Below are positions 18,437-28,253 of a DNA stretch of 64,000 nucleotides, one piece after another. The notes under the pieces were generated by a model. It was not told the origin of the DNA and made no database searches. It was given only the letters and a program-made list of their open reading frames with translations. Source of the stretch: Haliclona indistincta (lineage: Eukaryota > Porifera > Demospongiae > Haplosclerida > Chalinidae); assembly GCA_964017065.1 (NCBI GenBank), contig OZ024784.1, positions 16,225,152 to 16,289,151 on the forward strand, given 5' to 3'. Position 1 is the stretch's first letter; each line of letters starts with the position of its first letter. Both the position numbers and the translations under genes were made by a program.

Positions 18437-21400
18437 TTAAATGCGTCTTGAACGAAGCTGGATTGGGTTAGAGAGACCAGAGATGTTGACATCAGTCAGG
18501 TTACGAAGTCCAAGATCACTGTAACGCTGTTCAAAAAACTTTCTGAGAGATGCGCCAGACATTGCTTCAGAGCTACGACGCTTGTAGTAGCGTGAACAAT
18601 TTGAAAAGAGTAGATCAACATCGCGAAGAAAATCATCAATGTTACTGTACTTGCGAGTAATCACTTTCTGCCGTATGGTCTTTAGATCGATCGGATGAAT
18701 AATGACCTTGTAGTAATCAGGAAACTGGAGATAAAAGAAAAGGGATTTGATAACACGTTTGATTATTTAAAAAATTATATTTAGTATGTAAGAGCACTGA
18801 TCTAGCTACAGCCACATTATAGTCACTCACATCTTTCCGTCGAACAGGTGTCATAAAGGGTTTACTGTCGTTGTGTTGCATTAACTCATCAAGCAGTGCC
18901 TCACACAGCTGTTGTTCCAGGCTCTCTTGCTCGCGACCAGTCACCTTTTTAGAGCAGCGAAGATTGATGATTGAAGATATGATAACTTCAGCTTTGGTAG
19001 GATCCCCAGCTGCACTACTGCTCCCAGTACTCACAGAGTCGTCTAATAACAGCTTTTTCTTTGCTCGTGTAGCTCTAACAGGACAAGGAGAAACACTCTT
19101 GCTGGCCTCTGCTTTCTTCTTTTTGTTGCCTAAAGATTTCTCAGGCTGAGATTTTTTATTGGGTCGTCTCGACAAGATAGCTTTTCTTTGTACTCGAGTA
19201 GACTGACGCAGTGACTTCTTTCCTCTGGTCTCATTATCTTGATTCTCGCTCTCCTCATCCTCCTCATCATCCACCTCTTCGTTTGATTCACTCTCGGCAG
19301 CTTCCTTATCTTCACTTTCAGACTCACTATCACTTGACTCCACCTCAACAATAGGGACCCTGCGTTTCCTCTTGACAGGTGTAACAGGACAGCAGTCATA
19401 ACAGAACCAGTCTCCTTCAGGAACATAGGATAATGGCGGCCTGAGGCAGTAGGTGTGGTAGCCATGGTCGCAACCATCACACAGTAACATGTACTCGTCA
19501 CCACCTTTCCTTCGACAGATACGACACCGAACGTACATCAAGGACTTGCGCCATGCTATGGCTCGTTCGAGAGTAGAAAGATGAACAAATATCTGTGGGA
19601 AGCTGGTTACTTGAGCCAGCGAGGCTCTCCACTGCTCTAAGCAGAGATCACTTTCTTTCACAAGCCCATTCTTTTTAGGTTCTCCACGATACTTTTGTTT
19701 GTCTACAGCAGTTCCCAATGGAGGCAACAAGCACCTCTTCTCAATGCCTGCCTGTATCTGTAGTAGAGCTTGTGCAAGATGCTGTACAGACTGACTGGAA
19801 GATTCTGGCACAAATACTTCTTGCTCATCCTGTTTCGCAGCTTCGTCTTCTTTCTTGTCATCTTTTGCTGCTAATGCCGCGGCAGCTCCTGAATTTTCAA
19901 TGTAGTCTCTCCAACAGTCCCGATCATCGATGTCTCTGATGCACCCAAGACCACCAACATATATCTTCTCTTCAATATCTAAAATCTGTTCTCTTAAGTA
20001 CAGCTCTAAAAACTGATTAGAAGAGGAGTGCCCAAACTCAGCCATAGTGGCTTTCGCTACTGTAGGAAGAAAGCGGCAATTTGAAATAGAAAGACAAACC
20101 TTGTCTTTCAATTTCTCAATCGCTTGCTTGAGTTTTAGTTCACGATTACCACGGGAGTTGAGGCAGGCAAGAAGATTGTCGAGCTCTTCTGTTGACTTGA
20201 AGTAGCTCCAGTTCGATACAGGAGACTGTGGTGAGGGAGAAGATGCAGCTGGCTTCTGTGGTGAGGTAATGGCGGTGTCTGTGTGATTATGATGAGGTGA
20301 GTTTAGGTTCGTAGGTGTAGTGGTTTTCGTTTGTGGGCTAGCTAGAGAAGTGGATGGTTGGGGTATGGGAGGCTCGTGCAATGACAATTCTTCTCTGAAT
20401 AGTCCAGAAAGAGCAGGAAAGAGCCAGTAACGATTGAAGAATCTGTCATACCCCAAAGGACGAAGATTTCGAGTTGCTGAAACCTTGTATACTTCTTCCT
20501 CGATAGATTGCAGTTCTTGCTGCACTCGCTCTGCTCTCTCCTCTTCTGTCTCTTCCGACGTCTTGCTGCGTGTTGTGACAGTGGGCAGTGGTTTTGGTTC
20601 AGAATCACCTGTAGACTTGGGGTCCTCCTTATCTACAGTAGCCTGACCTCCCGCATCAGCAGCTAGTTTGTTCTTGGCTGCTTTTTCTTTCTCCTCTTTC
20701 CTTTTTCGTTCCTCATTCAGCAGGACTCTGGATTTAGATCGAAGGTCCTTCAACTGCGCACTAATATCGTCCATGTGGTCCCGAGAGACGGCATACATTA
20801 GCAGCTGAGTGCAGAGAGTAGACAGTAGTGTTAGCTTGTCCACAGGAGGAAGATCATATAGAGGTGTGACAGCCAGATCCTCTATCAAGTCTGGACGACT
20901 CAACCGCAGTTCAAGGACAGGATCATCGCTGTCCAAGAACCCGCCTCTCTGGCTATGCCGACACCAGTTGCGATCACCACTCTCACGGTAGCCACCAGAA
21001 GATAGAAGATGCAGTCGAAGCACTTCACTACAAGTGTACGGATCAAGTACCAGTTTCTCTAGGCTAGTGCTCTGTGTGAGGTGAGACCACTTGGCAAAGA
21101 TTGTGGCTGAAGACTTGAGAGCAGCCATTCTAACATCCAGTGATCGCTCCTTCTCTTGCTCCATGCCTTCTGCTGGGATAGATCCTACTGAGCTTCTCCT
21201 GGAGGCTGCAAAAAGAATGATAGTATTGTCATTTTGCACAAAACCTAAGCTGCTAATATTAAATCACTCGTTCTCACCTGCATTGGAGCTGCTGGCTCCC
21301 TCAACACTCTTCGTTCCATCTGCCTCTTTATCCTCCTCCTCTTCCTTAGGTGCAAGAGCTGACTTCTCTCGATCGCCTAGCTTCACAGCATTCTCATGCT

Positions 21401-23597
21401 CTTCCTCCATTGCTGCAAATATTGCCTGCAACAAGAACTTAAACATTCCAAACAGAATGGTGTCTTGGCTGCAACTGATGAGCGCCTCCACCAGTTTATC
21501 TGTGAAGTAAAATGCATTGATATTGGAGTGTGTTTTATACAGTACTTACCATAAGTGACTGAGGTACTAATGGCATCTCTGAGATTGAAAACAGGACCAA
21601 AATGATGAAAGAATTCCAGCACCATCACAGCATCACCAAACAAGTGAGGAGAAAGCTCAGTAACCAGCGGAGATAATGAAGGAAGAGGCTAAGAGAGACA
21701 CCAGCATTAGGGAACATGTAGCATAATTATGGCTACTCACTTTACTGTCCTCACAAAGAAGATCTTCTCGTGGTTTCATCCATTCCAACTTCTTCCTTTT
21801 CTCCATTCTTCGTTGCTCCTTCTGTTCCATTAACTTCCTTGTTCTTTCCTCTTTTATTTTCTCCTTCTCAACCAATCGTGCAGCCATCTTTGTCAGTCTC
21901 AGCTGTTCAACTTGCCGCCTTGCTTCTACCATTTCTTCTTCAGTAGCAAACTTCTTGTTCACTTGTTTTGCAAACTTTCCCTTCAAATCGAGCTGCTTCA
22001 TCATCTTGGCTTTTTTGATCACTTTCTTGGCGGCTATTGATGATGATGATGGAGTTATACCACTGTTTGATGGCTTCAGTTTAGGAGTCTTAGGGGTCTT
22101 GGGTGTAGAAGGCACTGACATGCTTTTAGGTAATGCAGAAGAGGAGGTTTGAGATGCTGAGCTAATCCGCCGATTCTTTGAAGACTTTGCCGGAGTCCTT
22201 TTCTGTTGCTTTTTTCTAGGTTTGGCAGCGGGTAGGATGGAGAGCACTCGAGGCTTCTTGGGTGTGTCTTTGGGAGAAAGAAAACTGTCCAGACTAGTTT
22301 GAGAGAGGTTACGTTTGCGAGCACTGCCTGGTGTAGTGGCAGAGACGGAGAACTTGACAGTAGTTGGTCCAAGGTCATATTGCTTGATGTAGTCATCCTG
22401 TGATAGTTAGTGATCACCTTATTACATGTACCCTTGTATCTCTATGTCAACTGGGCATGCACATGCATGTTCTAATACTGGTATTGTGGTATTTACACTT
22501 CACCTTGACAAAGAGAGGTGACTTCTCTGAGAGATGGTAGAGTGCATTGCGCATGAATAATCTGATCTTGTCTCTCTTTAGAATGTTCTTGGGACGACTG
22601 TAGGGATCACTGGTAAGTAAACTTCTATTTCTCTCTATTCATCTCACCTCAGATGTTTAGTAGACACAGTAAACTGTTGTCCAGAGTGACGCAAACTTTC
22701 AACCACATACTGGTAACCGCTCGGAGAAAGTTTTGCTTCAAATGAGATTGGACTAACAGGCAGCTGAGACCGAGGAGTAGGTTTCTTTGTTGGACTCGGT
22801 GCTGTCTGATTGGGGACAGGGGTTGCTTCGATACTCTGAGGACCGTTAGTAGTGACTTGAGTAGTTTGCTCAACAACAGGAGTACTGGATACTTGGGGAG
22901 GATGCAATGGCGCCGGTAGCAGAGGTTTGGTAAGAGGAGTGTTGATGACAGAAATCTTGACAGGAGAAAATTGAGGAAGAGCTGGTGGAATGACTTGTAT
23001 TACCTTTACAGGAACGAGTGACCTGGAGAGATATGGAGTGAGTGAGGTAGAGAAGGTTGAAAAGAGTAACACTCACCCTTTGGTCTCGGGTACTGGGTTG
23101 TATTCCAGCTCCTCTCCAACAACGTAGCGATCCTTCAAGAAGTTAAAAATCTCATCCGAGGCAGTCTTAATGTTGCTGCGGTAGGCATGATGAACCAACG
23201 ACAGAATAGCTCGACGGTGGAAGCTGGGAATGGACTCTATCATAGCAAGAGCTTCGCTCTCACTCTCCACAGCTTGCTCATAGGTGAGATTGGGCTTTCC
23301 AGTCAGCTCACATGTCCAGGCAAACGTTTTGCAGAGGAAGTATCGGTTGAAGAAATCACTGTGATGCAACAAAAACGAATAATTTCTACTAACGTAAACG
23401 TACACATGACAATTTGTATGATAAGTGGGAGGTAGGGGAACTCGTGAATGCACAGAAGGCTTGTCTAGATCGGAGAAAACTCACTCGTAGTTTCTGAACA
23501 CTTCCTTGGTGAGAGAGCACACAAAGACCTTCTCATCGGGACGAAGTCCGGCCGGCAGGGGTTGGGGCTTGAAAGGTTTTCGGTTGAGAAGCGGCAT
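18437..23597 (-). CDS. BAZ1A: BAZ1A / ACF1-like chromatin-remodelling subunit
   Basis: ACF1 partners with ISWI (SNF2H) to slide nucleosomes. The start MPLLNRKPFKPQPLPAGLRP at 23597 matches BAZ1A. The WAC domain follows (RPDEKVF, AWTCELTGKPNLTYEQA). A basic coiled region reads TKMAARLVEKEKIKEERTRK. The DDT domain is around FGDAVMVLEFFHHFGPVF. A very long exon (18.8-21.2 kb) carries the WHIM motifs (LRPLGYDRFFNRYWLFP), an acidic stretch, and a PHD finger with CRIC, CDGCDHGYHTYC and CYDC. The C-terminal bromodomain is split over two exons and ends LRSRRI. The order WAC-DDT-WHIM-PHD-bromodomain defines the BAZ1A/BAZ1B type, and the C-terminal sequence around LFSNCSRYYKR to the end resembles BAZ1A. 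The acetyl-lysine-anchoring Asn of the bromodomain (normally YN) reads Tyr here. The gene is divergent from TBP. Confidence 0.9.
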
Positions 23598-23758
23598 TTT
23601 TACTCCATAAAGGACTTTGCATGAGTGCTTGGGAGGTCTCCTAGATTTAAATCAATTCCATTAAACTGTTTCGATTCTTCAAAAGCTTTAGAAGAAATGA
23701 GCAAGCCGAGCATTCACTGCTAAAGAGAAGAGGTGTGGGGAAGAAGTGCACCATCAAC

Positions 23759-23770
23759 TTTCGCGCCAAA
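23759..23770. promoter_or_regulatory. E2F-like site
   Basis: The sequence TTTCGCGCCAAA is a perfect match to the TTTSGCGCCAAA-type E2F consensus. It lies about 160 bp from BAZ1A and 140 bp from TBP, which suggests cell-cycle control of one or both genes (inference). Confidence 0.6.
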
Positions 23771-23812
23771 TGTTTACCTCCGCGCACCTCCGGACATAAA
23801 CCCTTTGTTCAA

Positions 23813-23820
23813 TCACGTGA
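23813..23820. promoter_or_regulatory. TCACGTGA palindrome (bHLH-Zip E-box), first copy
   Basis: This is the 8-bp palindrome recognised by USF/MITF/TFE/MLX-type bHLH-Zip factors in animals. A second copy lies 21 bp downstream, two helical turns away. Confidence 0.6.
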
Positions 23821-23833
23821 TTTGAGTTAGACA

Positions 23834-23841
23834 TCACGTGA
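23834..23841. promoter_or_regulatory. TCACGTGA palindrome, second copy
   Basis: Identical to the site at 23813-23820; the centre-to-centre distance is 21 bp. It is the nearer of the two to the TBP start codon. Confidence 0.6.
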
Positions 23842-23909
23842 TTCTTTTAGAGAGTGACTGAGGATAAAAGCCTTTTCGCTCAGCAGTTCGCGAGTTCTTA
23901 GTTGTGATC

Positions 23910-25793
23910 ATGGACTCACGAACGGACAGAGAAGGCGGGGAAGAGGGGAGAGGAATGCCAATGGTCTTTCCTTCACCAATACACGAACCTCCGATGACTC
24001 CTATGACGCGTTTCATGTTTGAAGTGAGCCTCACACATGTACATTGCTCACTCTATATAACTTCGTTTTACACTGTCTACAGTTTTAATGCTTGTTCAAT
24101 ACGACTGTATACATTGTAGTTAATGATTGTTATTTTCAGCAACAACTCTCAGTTTCCACTCCTGGGACTCATCAACCTGGTTCATCTGGCTCCTTGATGC
24201 CTCCTCCAACTGCTCCTCCTCCTTCTCATCCTCTTTCCTCTGGCTCTCCTGCCATGCCTCAGTCACCATTCAGCGCTATGTCACCTCGCACACCATTGTC
24301 AGTAGCCACGCCAGAGAGTCTGGGAATAATACCACAGCTACAGTATGTTTTACATGGTTTAGAAGAACAATTAGGTAGAATAGAAACAGTATGACTGCAC
24401 ATTGAGCCTGGATTGATGGCTTTATGTTATGTTGTTCTCTGCTAAAATTTTGCTACGCAATTATTCCCCAACTGGTACATGTATTCTAAAGCATACATGT
24501 AGTGTAGTACAAGAAAATTGAAAAGGATTTCTGATGAAATCAAAGGATGTAGGATGAAGAAATCTACCACTGATCCACAATGTAAACCAACAAGGAACTA
24601 GCATGGAACGGAAACACGATTGAATGGATAATAAACCATGCATCTTTACATCAGTGGCTGTTTTACTGGCTATAGGCCAGGAATGCTGGTGTTGACTGAG
24701 AGTCATGTGCAGCCACTAATGTAGGGATGCATGGTTTATTATTCAGTCAATCATGTTACCATTTTTCGTGCTTGTTCCTTGTTGGTTTACCAGTCGTAGA
24801 TTTCTTCATCCCCCCTACATCCTTTTGATTTCATCAGAAAACTTTTTCAATTTTCTTGTTTGTCCTTTTTTATTTTTCAGTGAGTTTTAAATTTTGGTGC
24901 AGTTCAAGTACTGAGCCTCGCCATGCATGTATATGAACTGCATACAAGCCCCGCCCACTCTTGTTTAGACAATTATGTGCGGCTAAAAATAAATACCATA
25001 ATACTAAAAGAATGTTTATTGGTGTGCTGCTATACATAGGAATATAGTGTCCACGGTTACACTAGGCTGTAAGCTTGACCTCAAGGACATCGCATTGAGA
25101 GCAAGAAATGCAGAATACAATCCAAAAGTAATCTTTACTGTATTAGAGTGTGGTAGTAATAATTGCTGTACCTACTCAGCGTTTTGCTGCTGTGATCATG
25201 AGAATCAGAGATCCAAGAACAACTGCCCTCGTGTTCAGCTCTGGGAAGATGGTTTGTACTGGAGCTAAGAGGTAGGCATAATGATTCGCATACAGTACCT
25301 ACATGTGTGTAACCATGATTATTTCATTTATTGAGTGAGGAGTTGTCAAGGCTAGCAGCTAGGAAGTACGCGAGGATCATTCAGAAGCTTGGTTTCCCTG
25401 CACGTTTCACAGAATTCAAAGTACAGAACATGGTTGGTAGTTGTGACGTGAAGTTCCCAATTCGTCTGGAGGGGCTTGTGGTACAGCACAGCCAGTTCTC
25501 AAGGTGAGAGTGAAAATGACTGGGGGAATCATGGACCTTAACATGTGTGTTCTACTAGTTATGAGCCAGAGTTGTTCCCTGGTCTGATTTATCGAATGGT
25601 CAGACCAAGAATTGTTTTACTCATCTTTGTTTCCGGAAAAGTTGTTTTAACAGGTAAGCCGCTCAATCTACTCACACGGTAGACACTTCTTGATCTCTCT
25701 CTCTCTCTCTCAGGCGCCAAGGAGCGTTCACAGATAATGGAGGCGTTTAACAACATATATCCAATACTGAAGAACTTCAAAAAGACCACATAA
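23910..25793 (+). CDS. TBP: TATA-box binding protein
   Basis: TBP nucleates TFIID and the Pol I/III initiation complexes. The N-terminus ([10 protein letters not shown]) leads into a Pro/Met/Ser-rich linker and then the core: [98 protein letters not shown] and [12 protein letters not shown], ending KNFKKTT. The two direct repeats of the saddle are complete. The start ATG is at 23910, where an in-frame GTG a little upstream is not needed. Introns are visible at about 24023, 24349, 25131, 25271, 25505 and 25653. The intron at about 24349-25041 is the largest and contains a foldback repeat. Confidence 0.95.
24508..24859. mobile_element. Foldback / MITE-like inverted repeat in the TBP intron, copy 1
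   Basis: The left arm begins ACAAGAAAATTGAAAAGG and the right arm ends CAATTTTCTTGT. The arms are about 140-150 bp each, diverged from one another, with a loop of about 60-80 bp. Both arms contain the motif ACCAACAAGGAAC. A second copy sits at 56851-57246, where the arms are better matched. It has no transposase. No convincing target duplication was found. Confidence 0.75.
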
Positions 25794-25928
25794 GCTAATA
25801 ACTCAACTTACACACATGAGACGTGTATACACACTTGCAAATATTCAACTGTCATTGCAATTAAACTATGATTTTTAATAAAACGTTATGATTGTTGCTA
25901 CAATAGACTAGTATATAACGATGGTGTA

Positions 25929-27086
25929 TTACTTGTCCAGTATAAAAGCCATGGAGTGGTTAGTACCACAGCACACACTGGTCAAGTGAGGAGCAAACTT
26001 GATGAGGTGTGGCGTAGACACATGCCCTGCTGTGTCGATAGCAGGCAGTCCTAGCTTGCCATAATGACCACTACCAAACACCCACACACGACCTTGATCA
26101 TCCATTGCCACTGTGTGAGACTCGCCACAGCTTACAGCGACTAACTTTGGTGAAACTTTATCGGGAAAGCTGTCAACTAAAGATGGAGTAGGAGATGACC
26201 TGCAATGTCCTTGCCCCAGTCGACCATACTTTCCATGACCCCATGTGTACAGTGAGCCCTCCATGGTGATAGCTGCACAGTGCTTCCATCCTGCACTGAT
26301 AGTCTCTATAACACCTTCAATACCAGACAGATATGGTTCCAGGTCTTCCTCTCCATCAGGTGGTTTTGATCTGCCTAGCTCGCCATTCTCGTTACTTCCA
26401 TACGACACTACTCGACCATCTTGCTGCAGTAGAAGCGAGTGATTAGCACAAGCTGCAACCTTCTTGCACAAGGCACCTTCAGGCAGTGTCTTTTCTACAG
26501 GAGTCTTGCGATTGAGGTGAACGTATTTTGGTTTCATGCCTGGTATTGTTAACAGACTTGCAGCAAAACCAAGCTGGCCCTGATGGTCTCTACCCCACAC
26601 GAACACACGGCCAGTGTCAGCTAGAGCCAGACTGTGTGATGCTCCTCCAGCAGCAGAAGTGATCACATGATCACTGAGGCCTTCTACCAGTTTAGGAACA
26701 GCTAGTGAAGATTCGTCTCCATGACCGAGGCAACCATAGAACCCGATACCCCAAGAGAACACTTTCCCTTCTGATGTGATAGCAATCACATGGGAGTCGC
26801 CTGCTGCAACAGATGCCAACTTGACTTCCATTAGACCTTTGACTAGTCGTGGTACTCGCTCATTTTGGTCCATTTCTCCGTGTCCTAGTTGTCCATAGTG
26901 ACACTTGCCCCATGTGTAGCAGTTTCCTTCTCTGTTCACCACCACGTTATGGGCCGAGCCACAGGTGACGGCCCTCAGAGGAACAGCAGATAATGCTTGC
27001 ACTTCAGTAGGAGAACCAAGGTTGCAGTCCTCTGTACCATGACCGAGCCGGCCGTATATGTCGCTGCCCCACGTCCACAGAGGCAT
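25929..27086 (-). CDS. RCC1-repeat beta-propeller protein (intronless)
   Basis: The frame encodes about 385 residues from MPLWTWGSDIYGRLGHG (Met at 27086; an upstream in-frame Met at 27134 is also possible). It contains seven RCC1-type repeats with the recurring signatures WGxxxxGxLGHG and AAGxxHSxAL, for example CYTWGKCHYGQLGHGE, FSWGIGFYGCLGHGDE, FVWGRDHQGQLGF, VSYGSNENGELGRS, LYTWGHGKYGRLGQG and VWVFGSGHYGKLGLP. This predicts a complete seven-bladed propeller and no other domain. RCC1-family propellers act as Ran GEFs or as generic scaffolds; a DNA-binding N-terminal tail like that of true RCC1 is missing, so I do not call it RCC1 itself. Human single-domain RCC1-like proteins (RCCD1, SERGEF) are candidates. 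It is intronless and convergent with TBP. Confidence 0.88.
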   Translation of the reverse strand: MPLWTWGSDIYGRLGHGTEDCNLGSPTEVQALSAVPLRAVTCGSAHNVVVNREGNCYTWGKCHYGQLGHGEMDQNERVPRLVKGLMEVKLASVAAGDSHVIAITSEGKVFSWGIGFYGCLGHGDESSLAVPKLVEGLSDHVITSAAGGASHSLALADTGRVFVWGRDHQGQLGFAASLLTIPGMKPKYVHLNRKTPVEKTLPEGALCKKVAACANHSLLLQQDGRVVSYGSNENGELGRSKPPDGEEDLEPYLSGIEGVIETISAGWKHCAAITMEGSLYTWGHGKYGRLGQGHCRSSPTPSLVDSFPDKVSPKLVAVSCGESHTVAMDDQGRVWVFGSGHYGKLGLPAIDTAGHVSTPHLIKFAPHLTSVCCGTNHSMAFILDK

Positions 27087-27199
27087 AGCTGACTTTGTAC
27101 AGCGATAAGAATGCAAATCTAGCCCCACCCACACTGAAAAGGCGTAAATCTGTGTATTTTGTTCTAATTATTTGTGCATAGGGTAATATCAGAATCAGC
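27087..27199. promoter_or_regulatory. Bidirectional promoter, RCC1-repeat gene / MRPS10
   Basis: Only 113 bp lie between the two divergent start codons. No TATA box is seen. Assignment is inferred from spacing. Confidence 0.5.
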
Positions 27200-28068
27200 A
27201 TGGCGAGACTACAACTTCTAAAATTCGCTCGTACTTGCCTCTCTACTCTTTCTCAGACGAGGTCTGTTACATTTTTAACGTAAATAAGATTGAATCATAC
27301 TGTCTCTCGTTTCAGTTCTCACGTTATGCTCAGGCCCTTTGCAGCAGCACCAATGGCAAAGATGTACAGCACAGAATCTCTAAGTGTAATGAACACCAAT
27401 GATCAGTTGAACCTCATTATATATGCAATTCTGTTTTATAGCGGAAATCTTCAGAAGATGAAGAGATGGTACCTGAACGTCTCTATACCAAGATTAACAT
27501 TAAGGTGGTCTCGCAATACTGGTACTATCCATTCCATATGACCCTATTAGGTGAAAGGATTTGATTTCGCTGTTTTGGATAGCTTCATGAAATTCGTCTG
27601 CACGGCTGGAGTTTCACTAGGCATCAAAATATCGAACAAGTGAGCTCTCGTGTAAATGCTGAAAGCAATTCATTGGCTTGGTATTACAGGGTCGCACTAC
27701 CCAATGAAGTTAAGAAAATGACAGTGCTCAAATCCCCTCACATATTCAAGAAACACAGAGTACAGTATGAGATGAAGACTCACAGTAGACTAGTACAGGT
27801 GGGTGGAGCACTGGAGTATGGAACATCTCTCAAGCACACGTTTAGATTAGAGAAATTACCGGCACTACAGCAGATGTGTTTCTGGAGTACATACAACGCA
27901 ATCTTCCTGAAGGAACCACTATGAGTGTCTACCAGGTAAAGGATGCATTGGTTCTACATTACATCTGTTTTTGTTGTGCAGCAAGAACTTGAGGAATTAC
28001 CAAAACTGTTGAGGCCTGACTTGCAGGCAAAGTTACCTGAAGTAGAGAGCAGAAAGCCTGAGATTTAA
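27200..28068 (+). CDS. MRPS10: Mitochondrial ribosomal protein S10 (uS10m)
   Basis: This is a small-subunit protein of the mitochondrial ribosome. Exon 1 gives a basic, Ser/Thr-rich presequence ([20 protein letters not shown]). Later exons give [60 protein letters not shown] and [14 protein letters not shown], and the frame ends ESRKPEI. The [12 protein letters not shown] and [11 protein letters not shown] segments match animal MRPS10. About six exons with short introns are visible. The stop TAA is at 28066-28068. Export to the mitochondrion is inferred from the presequence. Confidence 0.9.
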
Positions 28069-28253
28069 CTGGCGATCAAACGACATCTTTATTAGCATTA
28101 TTTTGTAGACATATCTATTCTATGGTACCATAATTTTGATAGAAGAAACTAGTAATGGATAATTCAATTCATAGCTGTTTTTTCCGAAATTCATAGCTGT
28201 TTGTACAGCAACGGGCGTCACCTAGCTCGCTCGATACGACAGCGCTTGCACAA

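Larger units (their letters stand above)
23598..23909. promoter_or_regulatory. Divergent promoter between BAZ1A and TBP
   Basis: This 312-bp region separates the two start codons. It carries a perfect E2F-type palindrome and two identical TCACGTGA sites (listed separately) and no clear TATA box. Sharing of the elements between both genes is inferred from the arrangement. Confidence 0.65.

Noticed and set aside
19130..19504. Open frames inside the long BAZ1A exon on other frames or strands
   Set aside because: They overlap PHD and acidic coding sequence, contain no motif of their own and follow from the codon composition of the real frame.
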